A DNA stretch of 64,000 bases from Uloborus plumipes. Its lineage: Eukaryota > Arthropoda > Arachnida > Araneae > Uloboridae. The translations under genes were made by a program, and so were the position numbers. The DNA is taken from NCBI GenBank assembly GCA_038373865.1, contig JAXGGA010002893.1:1-64000 (forward strand). Direction: 5' to 3'. Shown piece after piece: positions 11,327 to 23,685 of the stretch; position 1 is the stretch's first letter; each line of letters opens with the position of its first letter. The notes beneath the pieces were generated by a model. That model did no database searches and was not told the DNA's origin. It saw nothing but the letters and a program-made list of their open reading frames with translations.

Positions 11327-12472
11327 ATTTGTCGCACAAAGGTATTTATTTACTACACTAAATCCCCTTCACACGTCTTCTTCCTGTAACACTACTTCCT
11401 GCCACCACTACTCTTTTCGGTAACACTACTTCCTGCCAAACTACTCCTTCCTACGTCCTTTTAAATCTGTAAAGTGGATATGAGGATGGGAAAAACGTGC
11501 GTTTTATGCAGACATTTTGCTTATTTTTGCTAAAATATTTCAGGTACGAACTTTACATTAAGTCATACAAGCTTTTATAATTTGCGATCGTAATCATAAG
11601 AAAGAATGAGAACCTATTTCCACATATAATTTACTTCAAATATTTTGTGCAATCTAAGAAAAAAAAAAAAAAAAACATAGCACCAATAATATTATGTTTT
11701 TTTTCCCAGCGAAGCGCCATTTGATTTTTCTTTTTCTTTGTGAAATTTTATGTCAAAACTGATAAAAAATTTCTTTTAATTACCAATATATTTAAATCAC
11801 ATCTCATTTTGACTGAGCAATTTCTTCCTAATGCTATTTATTTAGAAATTTGAATATTTTATTACCCTACAAACAGTTAGTCGTATATTTATAATTTGCA
11901 TAGAATTTCAATCATCATTTTAAGATAAGTATCGAAGAACTTTCGAGATAGTCAAAATGTTATCAGTTCAGCATGGCTGTTGATTTTATCGATTATAGAT
12001 CCTAAACAGGAGGGTAAGTCAACAGATAGGCTGGAATATGACAGCTTTCACTTCATCCAAATCGGTTCCTAACAGAGGATAAGGGAACGGATAAATATTC
12101 AGTTACACAAAAGATCGTCCCTAAGTATTGATTCCTATATATATATATAAACGGCTACACACATAAAAAGTATTACAATTCATTTGTTTAGAAACATTTA
12201 ATAAATTGTCTAACCTTGCATATAATTACAAACTCGTTGTGAACGTGCTCTGTTACTAATTGTAATTGTTTACTTCTTCATAAGAGACTAATATAATTTT
12301 AGGAAATAAGTTATGTAAGCGCTTTAATTGCTTAACATTTTTTTTTCATTTAGGTGTCTTGCAGCTTTATGTTTCGAAAAATGGTGACAAATGTAGAAAG
12401 TGAAAAGAATCAAGTTGAAAACTTTTCAAAAAAATAACAAAAAAAAAAAAAAAAAAACAGCAACATTTAATC
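11327..12472. other. unassigned AT-rich DNA
   Basis: Near 11380-11455 there is a short imperfect direct repetition of ACACTACTTCCTGCCA. A-runs occur at 11660 and 12436. No gene or RNA recognised. Confidence 0.45.
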
Positions 12473-12590
12473 ATACAATACTCCGCCAACTCGGTTATTT
12501 CGATTCATGGTTTGTATGCTGATGAGTGCATAATAAGCACGAAACTGCAGTCCATGGATCGAAACAACAGAGTTGGCGGTGTATTGCATG
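12473..12590. repeat. palindromic dispersed repeat (CAATACNCCGCCAACTC family)
   Basis: The left arm reads CATACAATACTCCGCCAACT then CGGTTATTTCGATTCATGG; the right arm read on the minus strand gives CATGCAATACACCGCCAACT then CTGTTGTTTCGATCCATGG. This is a compact inverted-repeat unit of about 118 bp. Partial relatives occur at 30210-30246, 60367-60392 and 63131-63160. It is probably a small MITE or SINE-like family; no target duplication was confirmed. Confidence 0.7.
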
Positions 12591-14470
12591 TTCCTGCCTT
12601 AACCCTTGCTTAGGGGCGGTTACTCACTGCTTTAAACATTTAATCAATGAAACTAACACAAAAAACATGAAGCGAGAAATGTGCGGTAACAAGTATGTTT
12701 ACTCTACATTTTAATATTAATATCTAAAGCATTTTCTTAAATAGTATTTTATTTCTTTATTTCGATTGTCGTTTAGTTGATTTGTTCCCTTGAATCAATA
12801 TTTATTTCATTTTTTGCTGAGTTTATAGTAATAAAAGAACATCAAAATACGTTTTGAAGAGCAATTATTTCCATTATGAACTTTTATCAGCTATACGTAT
12901 CTAATTTTAGCAGCAGGAAGCATTTTGCGTAAAATGCTGAAAGAAAAGTACTGTTGTTAAGCCTTATTTTACCATAAAAAATGAAGGAATGACTTTCTTC
13001 CCAAAAGAAAAAAGCTTATACATATTTTTAAGCACAAAAAGTTGTTAAAACGAGAAAGTATGTTTGAATTAGTAATGTATATTATGTATGCTTTCTTCCA
13101 TCAAATCACGAAGTGGTGTCTTTTTTTTTTCAATAAAAAAACCTATCGATTAAAATTGACGTAAGTAAAATATATAACTTGTTTTAAGTTATTATATAAT
13201 GGTCTTAAACATGCAAGACAAATATTTTTTTAAAAAGAAACAAATCTAGAATTTCGGAAATTGCGTAAAAATTGTATTGCAATACATTTATGATAACAGA
13301 AAATAGTGCGCTGCAAATTTTTGTCAAGTAGATCTAATACTGTTTGAACAGACATGGTACCCCACACTGACATCTTTTAAAGCTCAGGATGAATGGTATT
13401 TGCTGTTTCTTTTTTACTGACAAAGAATGATTTACGGTTTTAGGTAATTAAAACAACGTAAGTGTTAACTAAATTTTAAACAAAAAAAATTACTATGATA
13501 TAATTCATCGGTAAGTTTCACCTTAACTTTCCTAGTGATTTTTTTTTCTAAAAGCAGTCAAACCACAAAAATGCTACTGCTCATGAAACTTAGTTTACTA
13601 ACTCCAAAGAAGCATTTTTAAAATCTCCAGACAAAACGTATTGCAGATAAAAGACACACGTTCCTCGGGGAGCTTCAGACGCAGGAAGAATTTCAAATTA
13701 CTGTTTAGAAAGTTGCGTCTAAGATATCTTATTACGATATATTAAGTTGCGATAGTCTTTAAAAATGAAGGTTTTGTTGCTTGCTTTTCTTTCAGAGTGT
13801 GCATCCGTTAGCGGTGGATTTTTTTACCCTTGGCTGAGTTTCAGGTGAATGTAATTTAATTTCATAAGGGTTCCTTATATCTTTGCTCAGAGGATATTTT
13901 ATTAAACTAGGAACTAAAAATAAAATACGATGCGAGGAGAAAACAATTAAGAGTGACTGTTTTCGGTTTTAGAAAGTATAATAGTGCAATATTTTGCTAT
14001 ATATGACGTGTTATTATTAGTTCTATTAAAAACGCCACTAGAAAAAGATGAAAATAATTACGAAGCGTAATGAAATAATAGCTGTATAAGATGATATGTT
14101 TTTATATAGTCTGATAGAGGTGTAGAATTACAGTAAACGTGATAAAATAAATAATATTACTTAGCTCTACACTGAAAAAAATAAATTTAATGAAACTCTT
14201 TTCTAAATATCATTTATTGTAATTAGTGCCATGGGCGTTTTGCTAAAAGACTTCATTTGTTGAAGCTTTATTTAGTACTTTTCCAGTTGTCTGAAACACT
14301 ATAAGAGAAGAAAAAGACCTAACTGTAGAAGATAAAGTATGTGCTCCTGAGATTAATAGAGTGATAAAACTATTTACAAAATAACTCTCTCCCTCTTTTT
14401 CTCTTTCTCTGTATATATAATACACATACGCACGCACTGGAAAAAAAACAAAAGCAAAAAAAAAAAAAAC
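12591..14470. other. unassigned AT-rich DNA
   Basis: No supported gene. At 13765-13842 a short frame with a signal-peptide-like start ends at a plausible splice donor (CAG/GTGAAT); it is listed among the findings rather than annotated as a gene. The rest is AT-rich with A- and T-runs. Confidence 0.4.
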
Positions 14471-14852
14471 GCTGTTGTTTTTACTGTATAGCATAATACT
14501 GAAAGCAGATGTTCCAGTTTAAAACTGGAAATTCGCAGTAAACACCTATAAAACTAGCTATTTTACACAGCAATTTTACAATTCATTACTGTAAAATTAG
14601 CAATTTTTCAGTTTATTACCATAAAAATAGCTGTATTATACTGAAAAACAACCAGTGTAATACTGGCAGCAGAGGGTCCGGTTTAAAAATGTATAATGTA
14701 CAGTAATGAGCTGTGAAACTAGAGATTTTAGTTTATTACTACAAACTAGCAATTTTACACTTTACTACTGTAAAATTAGCAATTTTTACAGTTTATTACT
14801 GCAAAATTAACTGTATTATAATGTAAATACAACTTTCATTTTTAACAGTGTA
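14471..14852. repeat. ACTGTAAAATTAGCAATTTTACAG palindromic repeat, copy 1
   Basis: Composed of self-complementary blocks such as ACTGTAAAATTAGC and GCAATTTTACAGTTTATTAC with CAGTATAATACTGGCAGCAG-like links. The unit is duplicated in tandem with an offset of about 178 bp (compare CCAGTTTAAAACTGG near 14512 with CCGGTTTAAAAATG near 14690). The same family appears at 55012-55449 and 57264-57470. It has no coding capacity. Confidence 0.75.
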
Positions 14853-16932
14853 CGAAGTAAAATAATTTTTGTTTATGCCATTTTTCGGTCGAAATGTAAC
14901 AAACACTTATACTATGTGTGCAGAATAACATTATTAAGTTTCTAAAAAAATTCTGACACTTGTTTTGGAATGAAATGCATCCGCATTTTTTACGCAAAAC
15001 ACTAGTCAACTTTTTTTTTTTTTTTTTTTTTTTTGCATTAAAGAACATTCATTGTAGTCTTCTTAAAAAAAAAACTTGCATATTTAGTAGATATTTGAGC
15101 AACTTTAACTTTAATTGTTTTGTTGCGATATTTTAAGGTGTACGTACGCGATGGGATTTTTTTTTCCACTTGAAAAAAAAAAATATTTTAACATTAGGTC
15201 ACTGGTGTATGTTTAACACCTTTTCAGCAAAAAAGAAGGTATTTAGTTAATTTATATTTAATTAGCTAATTATCACAGTATACGAAACACGATACCTTAA
15301 AATATAATTTGTCTAAACACATATTTTTTGTCAAAAAATAGTTCTAATATTATTCTTCATGTTGTCTGCTAAAACAAAGAAACTAGAGAAAAAGTCTTTT
15401 CAGGTGATTATTGTATTTATAGAAGGACGAAAAATCAAGATTTTCTCCAAAATTTAAACTTTAAAAAATTCACTTAAATAATAATTTTCAGCTCATTGTT
15501 CTGAGTGAAGTGCAAAACTTCCACAAAACAATGCAGAAACTAATGGCATTAAAATGATTATTATAGATCAGTTTAGTATTGTGTAATCACGTTTGAAAAA
15601 AACAGCATTTGGCAAAAAGACGATTCTCTAAAATTGAGTTTAAAATAATAAAAACGTGTTTTCACTAATGGCTGAACAAAAAAAAAAAAAACCCCTTTAA
15701 CACAAGAAATATTCTGAATATTGATTGTATTTTGACATTGTTTGCAAGCTCACATATATAGAATAGTTTGGGACAGTAAAAGAAAATATCTTTGATTGAG
15801 TTTCGCGTTTTCCAGTGTATATATACACTTTAATTTATCTTGGTATATACAAAATACTTTTGAAACCAATTTTGAAAAATAGTAATTTTTATTACCAAAA
15901 CAAAAAAAAAGAAAAAAAAAGTGTCTTTAATATTAATGTACTCTGCATGTACGCAATTCAATAAAAAAAAAAATATTTTGCGTACTAGCATTTCGCAATG
16001 AAATACCTATAAACGGATTGTGTGACTTTTCTTTTTTCTTTGTTATAATTGGAATTACATTGAGTTATGAAACATTTCTAGCAACAGTTAAAAATTCTGA
16101 ATGTTATTTCGAAAAAACAGTATGTAATGTATTCTTTAAAAATTTCTTTGTATAATGTTTATAGTGTTTTAAAGGAAAACAAAGGGAAACACGCTATTAA
16201 AAACTAAATTGAATTAGTTTATTTTTTCTAATAATGTACTGTTTGTTTTTGCTTCACAATGAAAAATGAAAGATGCTTCAATGTAAATTAATAAAAGACG
16301 AAAGCTTTTTAATTAACCCAACACATGATCAAATGAAAAAAGAAAGAAACAGTGCAAAACTTTTAACAAAAAGTACTTCAAAACCTGAAAAGTATTTCAT
16401 TAATTGAATGCTCAAACAAAAGCTGATTTTAGTTCTCAACATAATAATGGAGTAAGGTCTTTTTCTATGTTTTTAGAAGAACGAGGTTCATACTTTCTTC
16501 CAAGTTCAAAGTAAACTTAGTTGTTCCCACTTGAAAAGCTGAGATCATCAAAGTGTACCATCCGCATATCAAAGAAAGCGTGGAAGAAAAATAAGTCGCC
16601 CTTCAATGATGTCACACTTCAGCATTTTTAACATGAGCATCCTAACAGCTCAAAAATGTATGAGACTTCTTAGAGGTGATGTAAGTATTATTGGTAATTT
16701 ATTTTAGTGCTTTTGTTACCCGCTACAAGCAAATAATACATTCTTCAGCCGTTATTTAGTTTTAATTAAAAAAAAGGATTCATCAAAAAATTAGCTAATG
16801 TAGAAATTGTTCTCTATTTTGCATTATTTGCAGATCTGATATGCTATTTGCAATGTACATTTTTCTTCGAGTTCTGTAACGATATTATTTTAATTGCTAT
16901 TGCATATTTTTCAACTTCGGACTGTTGATCAA

Positions 16933-16933
<1 letters not shown>
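14853..16933. other. unassigned AT-rich DNA
   Basis: T-runs and A-runs (for example 15011-15034) but no bounded element, gene or RNA recognised. Confidence 0.45.

Positions 16934-17015
<82 letters not shown>
16934..17015. repeat. (AT)n microsatellite, left flank of the Helitron
   Basis: About 82 bp of uninterrupted TA dinucleotides ending immediately at the CTAG terminus of the Helitron. A shorter continuation of the tract appears at the other Helitron end (20170-20196), so the element split one microsatellite. Confidence 0.95.
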
Positions 17016-17016
<1 letters not shown>

Positions 17017-17399
17017 TAGCTGACCCGGCCACGCGTTGCTGTGGCTAAGGTATGAGTTAAACTATAATGTTTCAATAGAAACGAAAAACTTTATTACCGT
17101 TATAGAGATCAACTTTATATAAATATGAATTTGAGTTCAAAATATGAAAACAATCGAACAAAAAATTCCTAAGTTTGCTAGAAACAAATAGTCAACAAAA
17201 AATATAGCATTCTAGTACTTAGAAATATTATATTCAAGCTTGTAACAATTGAGATAATTAAAAGTTTGCTAATTGCTATTGTAACATTTTATTTTTTAAT
17301 AATGTAGGTAGGGTAGATAATTAACCAATATTATTTGTTATATTTTGAATTATAAGCATTTTTAATTTCAGTTTAACTCAACACTAATCGGTGCACAAT

Positions 17400-17836
17400 A
17401 TTCTTTGTTAATCTGTCTCTTGTAAACAAAAATAGATTGGAAGGTTTTACCACACGGGAGCAAGCGACCTATAGTTGCCCATGAGAAAAACATGGATTTT
17501 CTAAATCTAAACCGCAAATTGACATTGTTTGTCCTTGGGACTTATAAATGGACATGGCGACAGCTAAACGAATGGGAAACTGTAGCCTTTTGAAGAGTAT
17601 TGAATATTCTGACGGTGTCATTGGGATACATGGCAACAGAACGATTCATCTTTAAACTTGCCAGTCAAAATGATTGCCTCAATAATGTTCCCGGTGATTT
17701 TTTTTTTTTTTTGATAACTAAACGCGTACCATTGCATAATCTCGGTGGATTTAAATTACGTAGAAGAACTATGGGTGAACCAATTTTTAACCGCAGATTA
17801 TGTGGTGGCATTCCGGATATGTTTAAAGAATTTTAG
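17400..17836 (-). pseudogene. Helitron RepHel helicase C-terminal relic
   Basis: Minus-strand translation in more than one frame gives the conserved end of the Helitron SF1 helicase: [20 protein letters not shown] and [12 protein letters not shown], then after a frame change LFKRLQFPIRLAVAMSI, KSQGQTM, GLDLENPCFSHGQL, a stop where Tyr is usual, and VACSRVVKPSNLFLFTRD. These correspond to the last helicase motifs, including the SQGQ and ACSR motifs. A T-run (16 T on the plus strand) interrupts the first part, and there is at least one frame change and one stop. Only about the last 150 residues of a protein that usually exceeds 1,000 remain. Not functional. Confidence 0.85.
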
Positions 17837-20168
17837 CCAAGAATACAGAAAAGCTGGTAGCTAAATAGATAATTTGCATTGAAAAATATAGTGCGGTCCT
17901 AAATTGAGATAAAAGCTATCCTATCATTTAAGTTGGACCAAACTGAAACTGCGTGTAAAATTTGGTTAAAATCGGTTCAGTAGCTGAGGAGTCCATTGGC
18001 CACAAACACAGGGACACGTAATTTTTATATATTAAGATAAGAAAGATTATTACTTGTTTACTGCGCTCCAGAAGCTGCCAGAACGTGTGCTTTATGTCGC
18101 TCAGCCATGGAGGTGTCAAAAAATGTTTAGTAAAAAGCCTTAGCCAAGAACACAGAAAAGCTGGTAGCTAAATACATAATTTGCAATCAAAAATATATTG
18201 CGGTCCTAAATTGAGATAAAAATTATCCTATCATTTAAGTTAGACCAAACTGAAACTGCGTGTAAAATTTGGTTAAAATCGGTTCAGTAGCTGAGGAGTC
18301 CATTGGCCACAAACACAGGGACACGTAATTTTTATATATTAAGATATTACCTGTTTACTGCGCTTCGGAAGCTGTCAGAACGTGTGCTTTATGTCGCTCA
18401 GCCATGGAGGTGTCAAAAAAGGCTTAGTAAAAAGGTTTAGCCAAGAACACAGAAAAGCTGGTAGCTAAATACATAATTTGCAATTAAAAATACATTGCGG
18501 TCCTAAATTGAGATAAAAACTATCCTATCATTTAAGTTGGACCAAACTGAAACTGCGTGCAAAATTTTGTTACAATCGGTTCAGTAATTGAGGAGTCCAT
18601 TGGCCACAAACACAGGGACACGTAATTTTTATATATTAAGATATTACCTGTTTACAGCGCTCCGGAAGCTGTCAGAACGTGTGCTTTATGTCGTTCAGCC
18701 ATGGAGGTGTCAAAAACGGCTTAGTAAAAAGGCTTAGTACAAAGGTTTAGCCAAGAACACAAAAAAGCTGGTAGCTAAATACATAATTTGCAATTAAAAA
18801 TACATTGCGGTCCTAAATTGAGATATAAACTATCCTATCATTTAAGTTGGACCAAACTGAAACTGCGTGCAAAATTTGGTTACAATCGGTTCAGTAATTG
18901 AGGAGTCCATTGGCCACAAACACAGGGACACGTAATTTTTATATATTAAGATAAGAAAGATTATTACTTGTTTACTGCTCTCCAGAAGCTGCCAGAACGT
19001 GTGCTTTATGTCGCTCAGCCATGGAGGTGTCAAAAAATGTTTAGTAAAAAGGCTTAGCCAAGAACACAGAAAAGCTGGTAGCTAAATACATAATTTGCAA
19101 TCAAAAATATATTGCGGTCCTAAATTGAGATAAAAACTATCCTATCATTTAAGTTAGACCAAACTGAAACTGCGTGTAAAATTTGGTTAAAATCGGTTCA
19201 GTAGCTGAGGAGTCAATTGGTCACAAACACAGGGACACGTAATTTTTATATATTAAGATATTACCTGTTTAATGCGCTCCGGAAGCTGTCAGAACGTGTG
19301 CTTTATGTCGCTCAGCCATGGAGGTGTCAAAAAAGGCTTAGTAAAAAGGTTTAGCCAAGAACACAGAAAAGCTGGTAGCTAAATACATAATTTGCAATTA
19401 AAAATACATTGCGGTCCTAAATTGAGATAAAAACTATCCTATCATTTAAGTTGGACCAAACTGAAACTGAGTGCAAAATTTGGTTACAATCGGTTCAGTA
19501 ATTGAGGAGTCCATTGGCCACAAACACAGGGACACGTAATTTTTATATTTTAAGATAAGAAAGATTATTACCTGTTTACTGCGCTCCAGAAGCTGCCAGA
19601 ACGTGTGCTTTATGTCGCTCAGCCATGGAGGTGACAAAAAAGGCTTAGTAAAAAGGTTTAACCAAGAACACAGAAAAGCTGGTAGCTAAATACATAACTT
19701 GCAATTAAAAATACATTGCGGTCCTAAATTGAGATATAAACTATCCTATCATTTAAGTTGGACCAAACTGAAACTGCGTGCAAAATTTGGTTACAATCGG
19801 TTCAGTAATTTAGGAGTCCATTGGCCACAAACACAGGGACACGTAATTTTTATATATTAAGATAAGAAAGATTATTACTTGTTTACTGCGCTCCAGAAAC
19901 TGCCAGAACGTGTGCTTTATGTCGCTCAGCCATGGGGGTGTCAAAAAAGGCTTAGTAAAAAGGCTTAGCCAAGAACACAGAAAAGCTGGTAGCTAAATAC
20001 ATAATTTGCAATAAAAAATATATTGCGGTTCGAAATTGAGATAAAAACTATCCTATCATTTAAGTTGGACCAAACTGAAACTGCGTGTAAAATTTGGTTA
20101 AAATCGGTTCAGTAGCTTAGGAGTCCATTAGCCACAAACACAGGGACACGTAATTTTTATATATTAAG

Positions 20169-20169
<1 letters not shown>
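17836..20169 (-). repeat. tandem array of Helitron 5' ends, ~297-310 bp units
   Basis: Each unit, read on the minus strand, begins with the Helitron 5' terminus TCTTAATATATAAAAATTAC followed by GTGTCCCTGTGTTTGTGGCC. The TC ends lie at 18037, 18344, 18641, 18951, 19258, 19555 (slightly diverged), 19862 and 20169. Spacings are 307, 297, 310, 307, 297, 307 and 307. Ends one to three and four to six are each offset by 914 bp, suggesting amplification of a three-unit block. Units differ by presence or absence of an insertion GAAAGATTATTAC-like next to the end. Short minus-strand open frames repeated in each unit are by-products. Confidence 0.9.

Positions 20170-20196
<27 letters not shown>
20170..20196. 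repeat. (AT)n microsatellite, right flank of the Helitron
   Basis: About 27 bp of TA dinucleotides followed by a T-run. It is the other side of the tract found at 16934-17015. Confidence 0.9.
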
Positions 20197-20204
<8 letters not shown>

Positions 20205-23143
20205 TTCAGAACAAGAAAGCAAACATTTGTGAAATTCGTTATTATTATTAAAAATATCAAGAAAAGTTTATAGCTATATGGTGGAGTCAATTGTGGTTAA
20301 TTGGTTCTGAATCAAAAAAATGACTGTAGTTTTAAAAATAAGGAATGAGTTTAACTTTCTATTTTGAATTTTTATAATTAGGAATTCAGTTTCTTAGCAC
20401 TTTTCTGCAAACTGAAGCTTTCAGCATTTTCTAGTAGAGTAATTATTACCCCAAATAAACCGTTTTAAATAATAATAAAGATCAAAACTTTTTCTAATGC
20501 ATTGAAGATATAGATAAAGCTTGACACATTTGTTTTTCTTACCAGAAATAATAATTTTGAAACATAAAAATTAAGTAATTTACACATTGTGGAAATAAAA
20601 TATTGGGAAAATACATTAATGAGAAAATTATGAAACATTATAATTAGTCAAAGATTTGGAATTATCACACTATTCCAGCTGTTATTGATAAAATATATGT
20701 CAAATATGATTAAGATTCTTGGTGAAATAACTTTTGACTTTACTTACCATTTTTAATTTGAAATTTATTTAAATAAAACCAATTTCTCTGAAAAAATTAC
20801 ATGAGTTGATTCAAAAATAATATCGTTATTTGGAAGGATTTTACATTTGTTATTTAACTAAGACCCACCTCAAGTTATAAACACATATGAAATGCTATTT
20901 AAACTTTCCAAGATTCAGTGCATTGTACTTTTCATTAGTATAACGTAAAATAACTTTTAAAAAATGCTTTCATAGGAATGTATGCATTTAGTTTATATTT
21001 GACAACTTTAAACCCCCATATTCAAATAAATAAGTTAGTAATCACAAGAGAAAAAAAAACAGCAAAGAAATCGGTTTAGATTGCCACATTTTACTTACAA
21101 TAATTTTGTTTATACATGTGTATATTAGTAGTAAGTTATAGCAGATTCTTACACGACAAATATTTATTTTGTACTTTGATAAAAATAAATACTTATTTTT
21201 GTACTTTTTTAACAATCTCTTGTCGTTCATTGAAGCGTAGTGCATCTTCTGCTATTAACATGGTATTCATTGTCATCTCGGAAATTAAGAAAGATGAATA
21301 CAGAAAAAGTATTATTTATTTAAAGTAATAGGAATAAGTAAAATAAATCTTAAAGAAGACTAAACTACAAAATAGACTACTTTCACACTTTAAAGAGGAA
21401 TTTAAAAACTTCGAACCTTCTGTTGATATTTTGAAAACGGTATTCAACCGGTCCGTTGATATACTTTGCAGATATGTAAAGAAAATGCGATTCACTAAGC
21501 TGCAGTATAAGTTGTAACAGCCACATGGAACTTTGACATTGATAAATCTCCAGCCTCCCCTATTTCGGGGTTCCTAAGTTAAATTAAACTGGATGTGGTC
21601 TGGTGGGAATTCCCCCATCTCCTAGGGGAAATATCAGAGGAAACACCGTGACGCATTCCAAATTTGAATTCCCAATACAGAATACGAATAAATTCTGTTG
21701 TTAAAAAAGGTTCAGAAAGAATATCCTGAATTAAATATATCGAACAAATGTTGAATATAAACTTTTTTGCGGGTCTTTTATTTCTTATTTGTTTTTCCCT
21801 TAATATTTTTCCCGAAAGAAAAAAAAAACATATTTTGTACAAAGCAAAAATTGCCATAATCATGTTATGGTGCGATTATTCTGTCACTTTTCAAAAAGCT
21901 AAATTTTGGTGGAAGAAAACCACATGGCGTATGTATCTATTGCAGCTACAAATACTTAGATTCATGGCAGTTATCTCTTAAAATATCTGGAGGAAACTAA
22001 ATTGCACAGAGCCTACACATATTGTGTTAGCCGTGAGCTTTTGCTACAAACATTGGTATTAAACCTCGTTGTTTTTGATACACCACAACAATTTTACCCG
22101 ATTTCACTTTTTTGAATGAACGAGGAAAATATTTTTTACGAATGATATTGTTTTTCTCAGCAAATAATGGGGAAAATATCAGCTATGCTTCAAGATACAT
22201 CATGTTGTATTTGTTTTAATAAAGCAAATATGTTTTAGTTTTACTCAGGATGATGTTTCATTCTGAAAAATAAGTAGTGTCGAGCCCGCTAAAATGAACA
22301 GCTATTTTGCCACTAAAATTATTCTAATAAAGAGGATATTCTATTATCCGGGATCAAAATAACACATTACAATGGTTTCGCACATTGAAAATTTATTGTA
22401 TTAAGGGGGATATTTTTTAACCGAAATTCCAAAGAGCGGACTAGACTGTATCTATATTGAAAGACAAGTTTTATGTCAGAAAAAGGAAAATTGTAAAGTT
22501 AAAGTAGTAATAGTAGTTTAACTGAATTAAAAATCAAGCACTTTGTGCGCACCGTTTGATATTTAAGCTTAAAGCAAATCTAAAGTATTGCTCACGATTA
22601 TTCTTAATAGTAATATTTCAAACTTATTATGCAATATGACTTTTTCCGCTATTAAATCTAGGTTAAAGATAAATACTTAGCTTTTCCTTTTACGCAATTG
22701 TTCCCCTGTGCGTCCATAACAAATGATTACCAGCTCCTACTCCGTTAGGGATAAACTGTCATTTTCAACTAAAGAAAATTATCACAGATGAAAGCCAGAT
22801 GCCCCCGTGTAGTACAAGTACATTTTCATTGATTACCAGAGATGTTCTTCTAACTGTTTAAATCAGCGTTGACTTAGCAGATGTTCTGAAAGAATTATTT
22901 TCCGTTAAGCAAATTAATAATAATGATTTGTAGACGTATATTTTATGTTTTTTTAAGTATCCGTAAAACGATTTGTTAGTATTTTTTCTTAGCTTTAAAA
23001 TAAATGGAAAATCAATTGTTCCCTCACAACATTTAAGTTTTGTAACATTTTTACTACAATTCTGCTGATGCTTTTTTATTAGTTAGGAAGATCTCTAATA
23101 GCTTCATAGCTTTGTTATTCCGGACATGGACTTTGAGCAGCTT
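20197..23143. other. unassigned AT-rich DNA
   Basis: No supported gene, RNA gene or bounded mobile element. Open frames of 67-94 codons at 21042-21981 have no recognisable family and overlap one another on both strands. Confidence 0.45.
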
Positions 23144-23362
<219 letters not shown>

Positions 23363-23685
23363 TGTAGTCAACTTTTTCCGGTCTGCTTATTATTAAATAT
23401 TTGCACAAAATTTCAAGTCTGAGATAGGTGAAATTCCCAAAGACTGGATCAGAGAGTTTTTCCAACCATGCATTCTTGCCGCAAAAAAGTGTTATTTTTA
23501 TGTTTTTTTTTAACCGTATCTTTTTTATTTATAATTTGGAATGTGTACATTGTTTTTTACTGCTTGGAAAAAATTTTGCTATGTTAAGTTAAGCAAGTTT
23601 AATGATGTTTCATTGTTTTTATAGGTGAAATTCGTATTCCAAAATATTGATCTAGAAAGAATGACGGGAAAAGTTCAGCAGCGTT
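23363..23685. other. unassigned DNA between microsatellite and mariner relic
   Basis: No feature recognised; it may contain the decayed 3' end of the mariner element. Confidence 0.4.

Larger units (their letters stand above)
17016..20169 (-). mobile_element. Helitron with both termini and a tandem 5'-end array
   Basis: Read on the minus strand, the element starts TCTTAATATATAAAAATTAC at 20169 and ends CTAG at 17019-17016. Twelve bases before the last base of the stem spacer lies a hairpin with stem GCCAC/GTGGC (17028-17032 and 17041-17045, eight-base loop). The flanking bases are A on the 5' side and T on the 3' side, the canonical Helitron A/T insertion with no target duplication; both flanks are (AT)n. 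Inside are a relic of the helicase C-terminus (17400-17836) and about eight tandem copies of the 5'-terminal region (17836-20169). Rep and most of the helicase are absent, so it is non-autonomous and relies on rolling-circle functions elsewhere. Confidence 0.9.

Noticed and set aside
17928..19637. Recurrent 63-codon minus-strand frame starting MTPPWLSDIKHTFW
   Set aside because: It recurs only because the Helitron 5'-end units are tandem copies; it spans the terminus and has no independent support.
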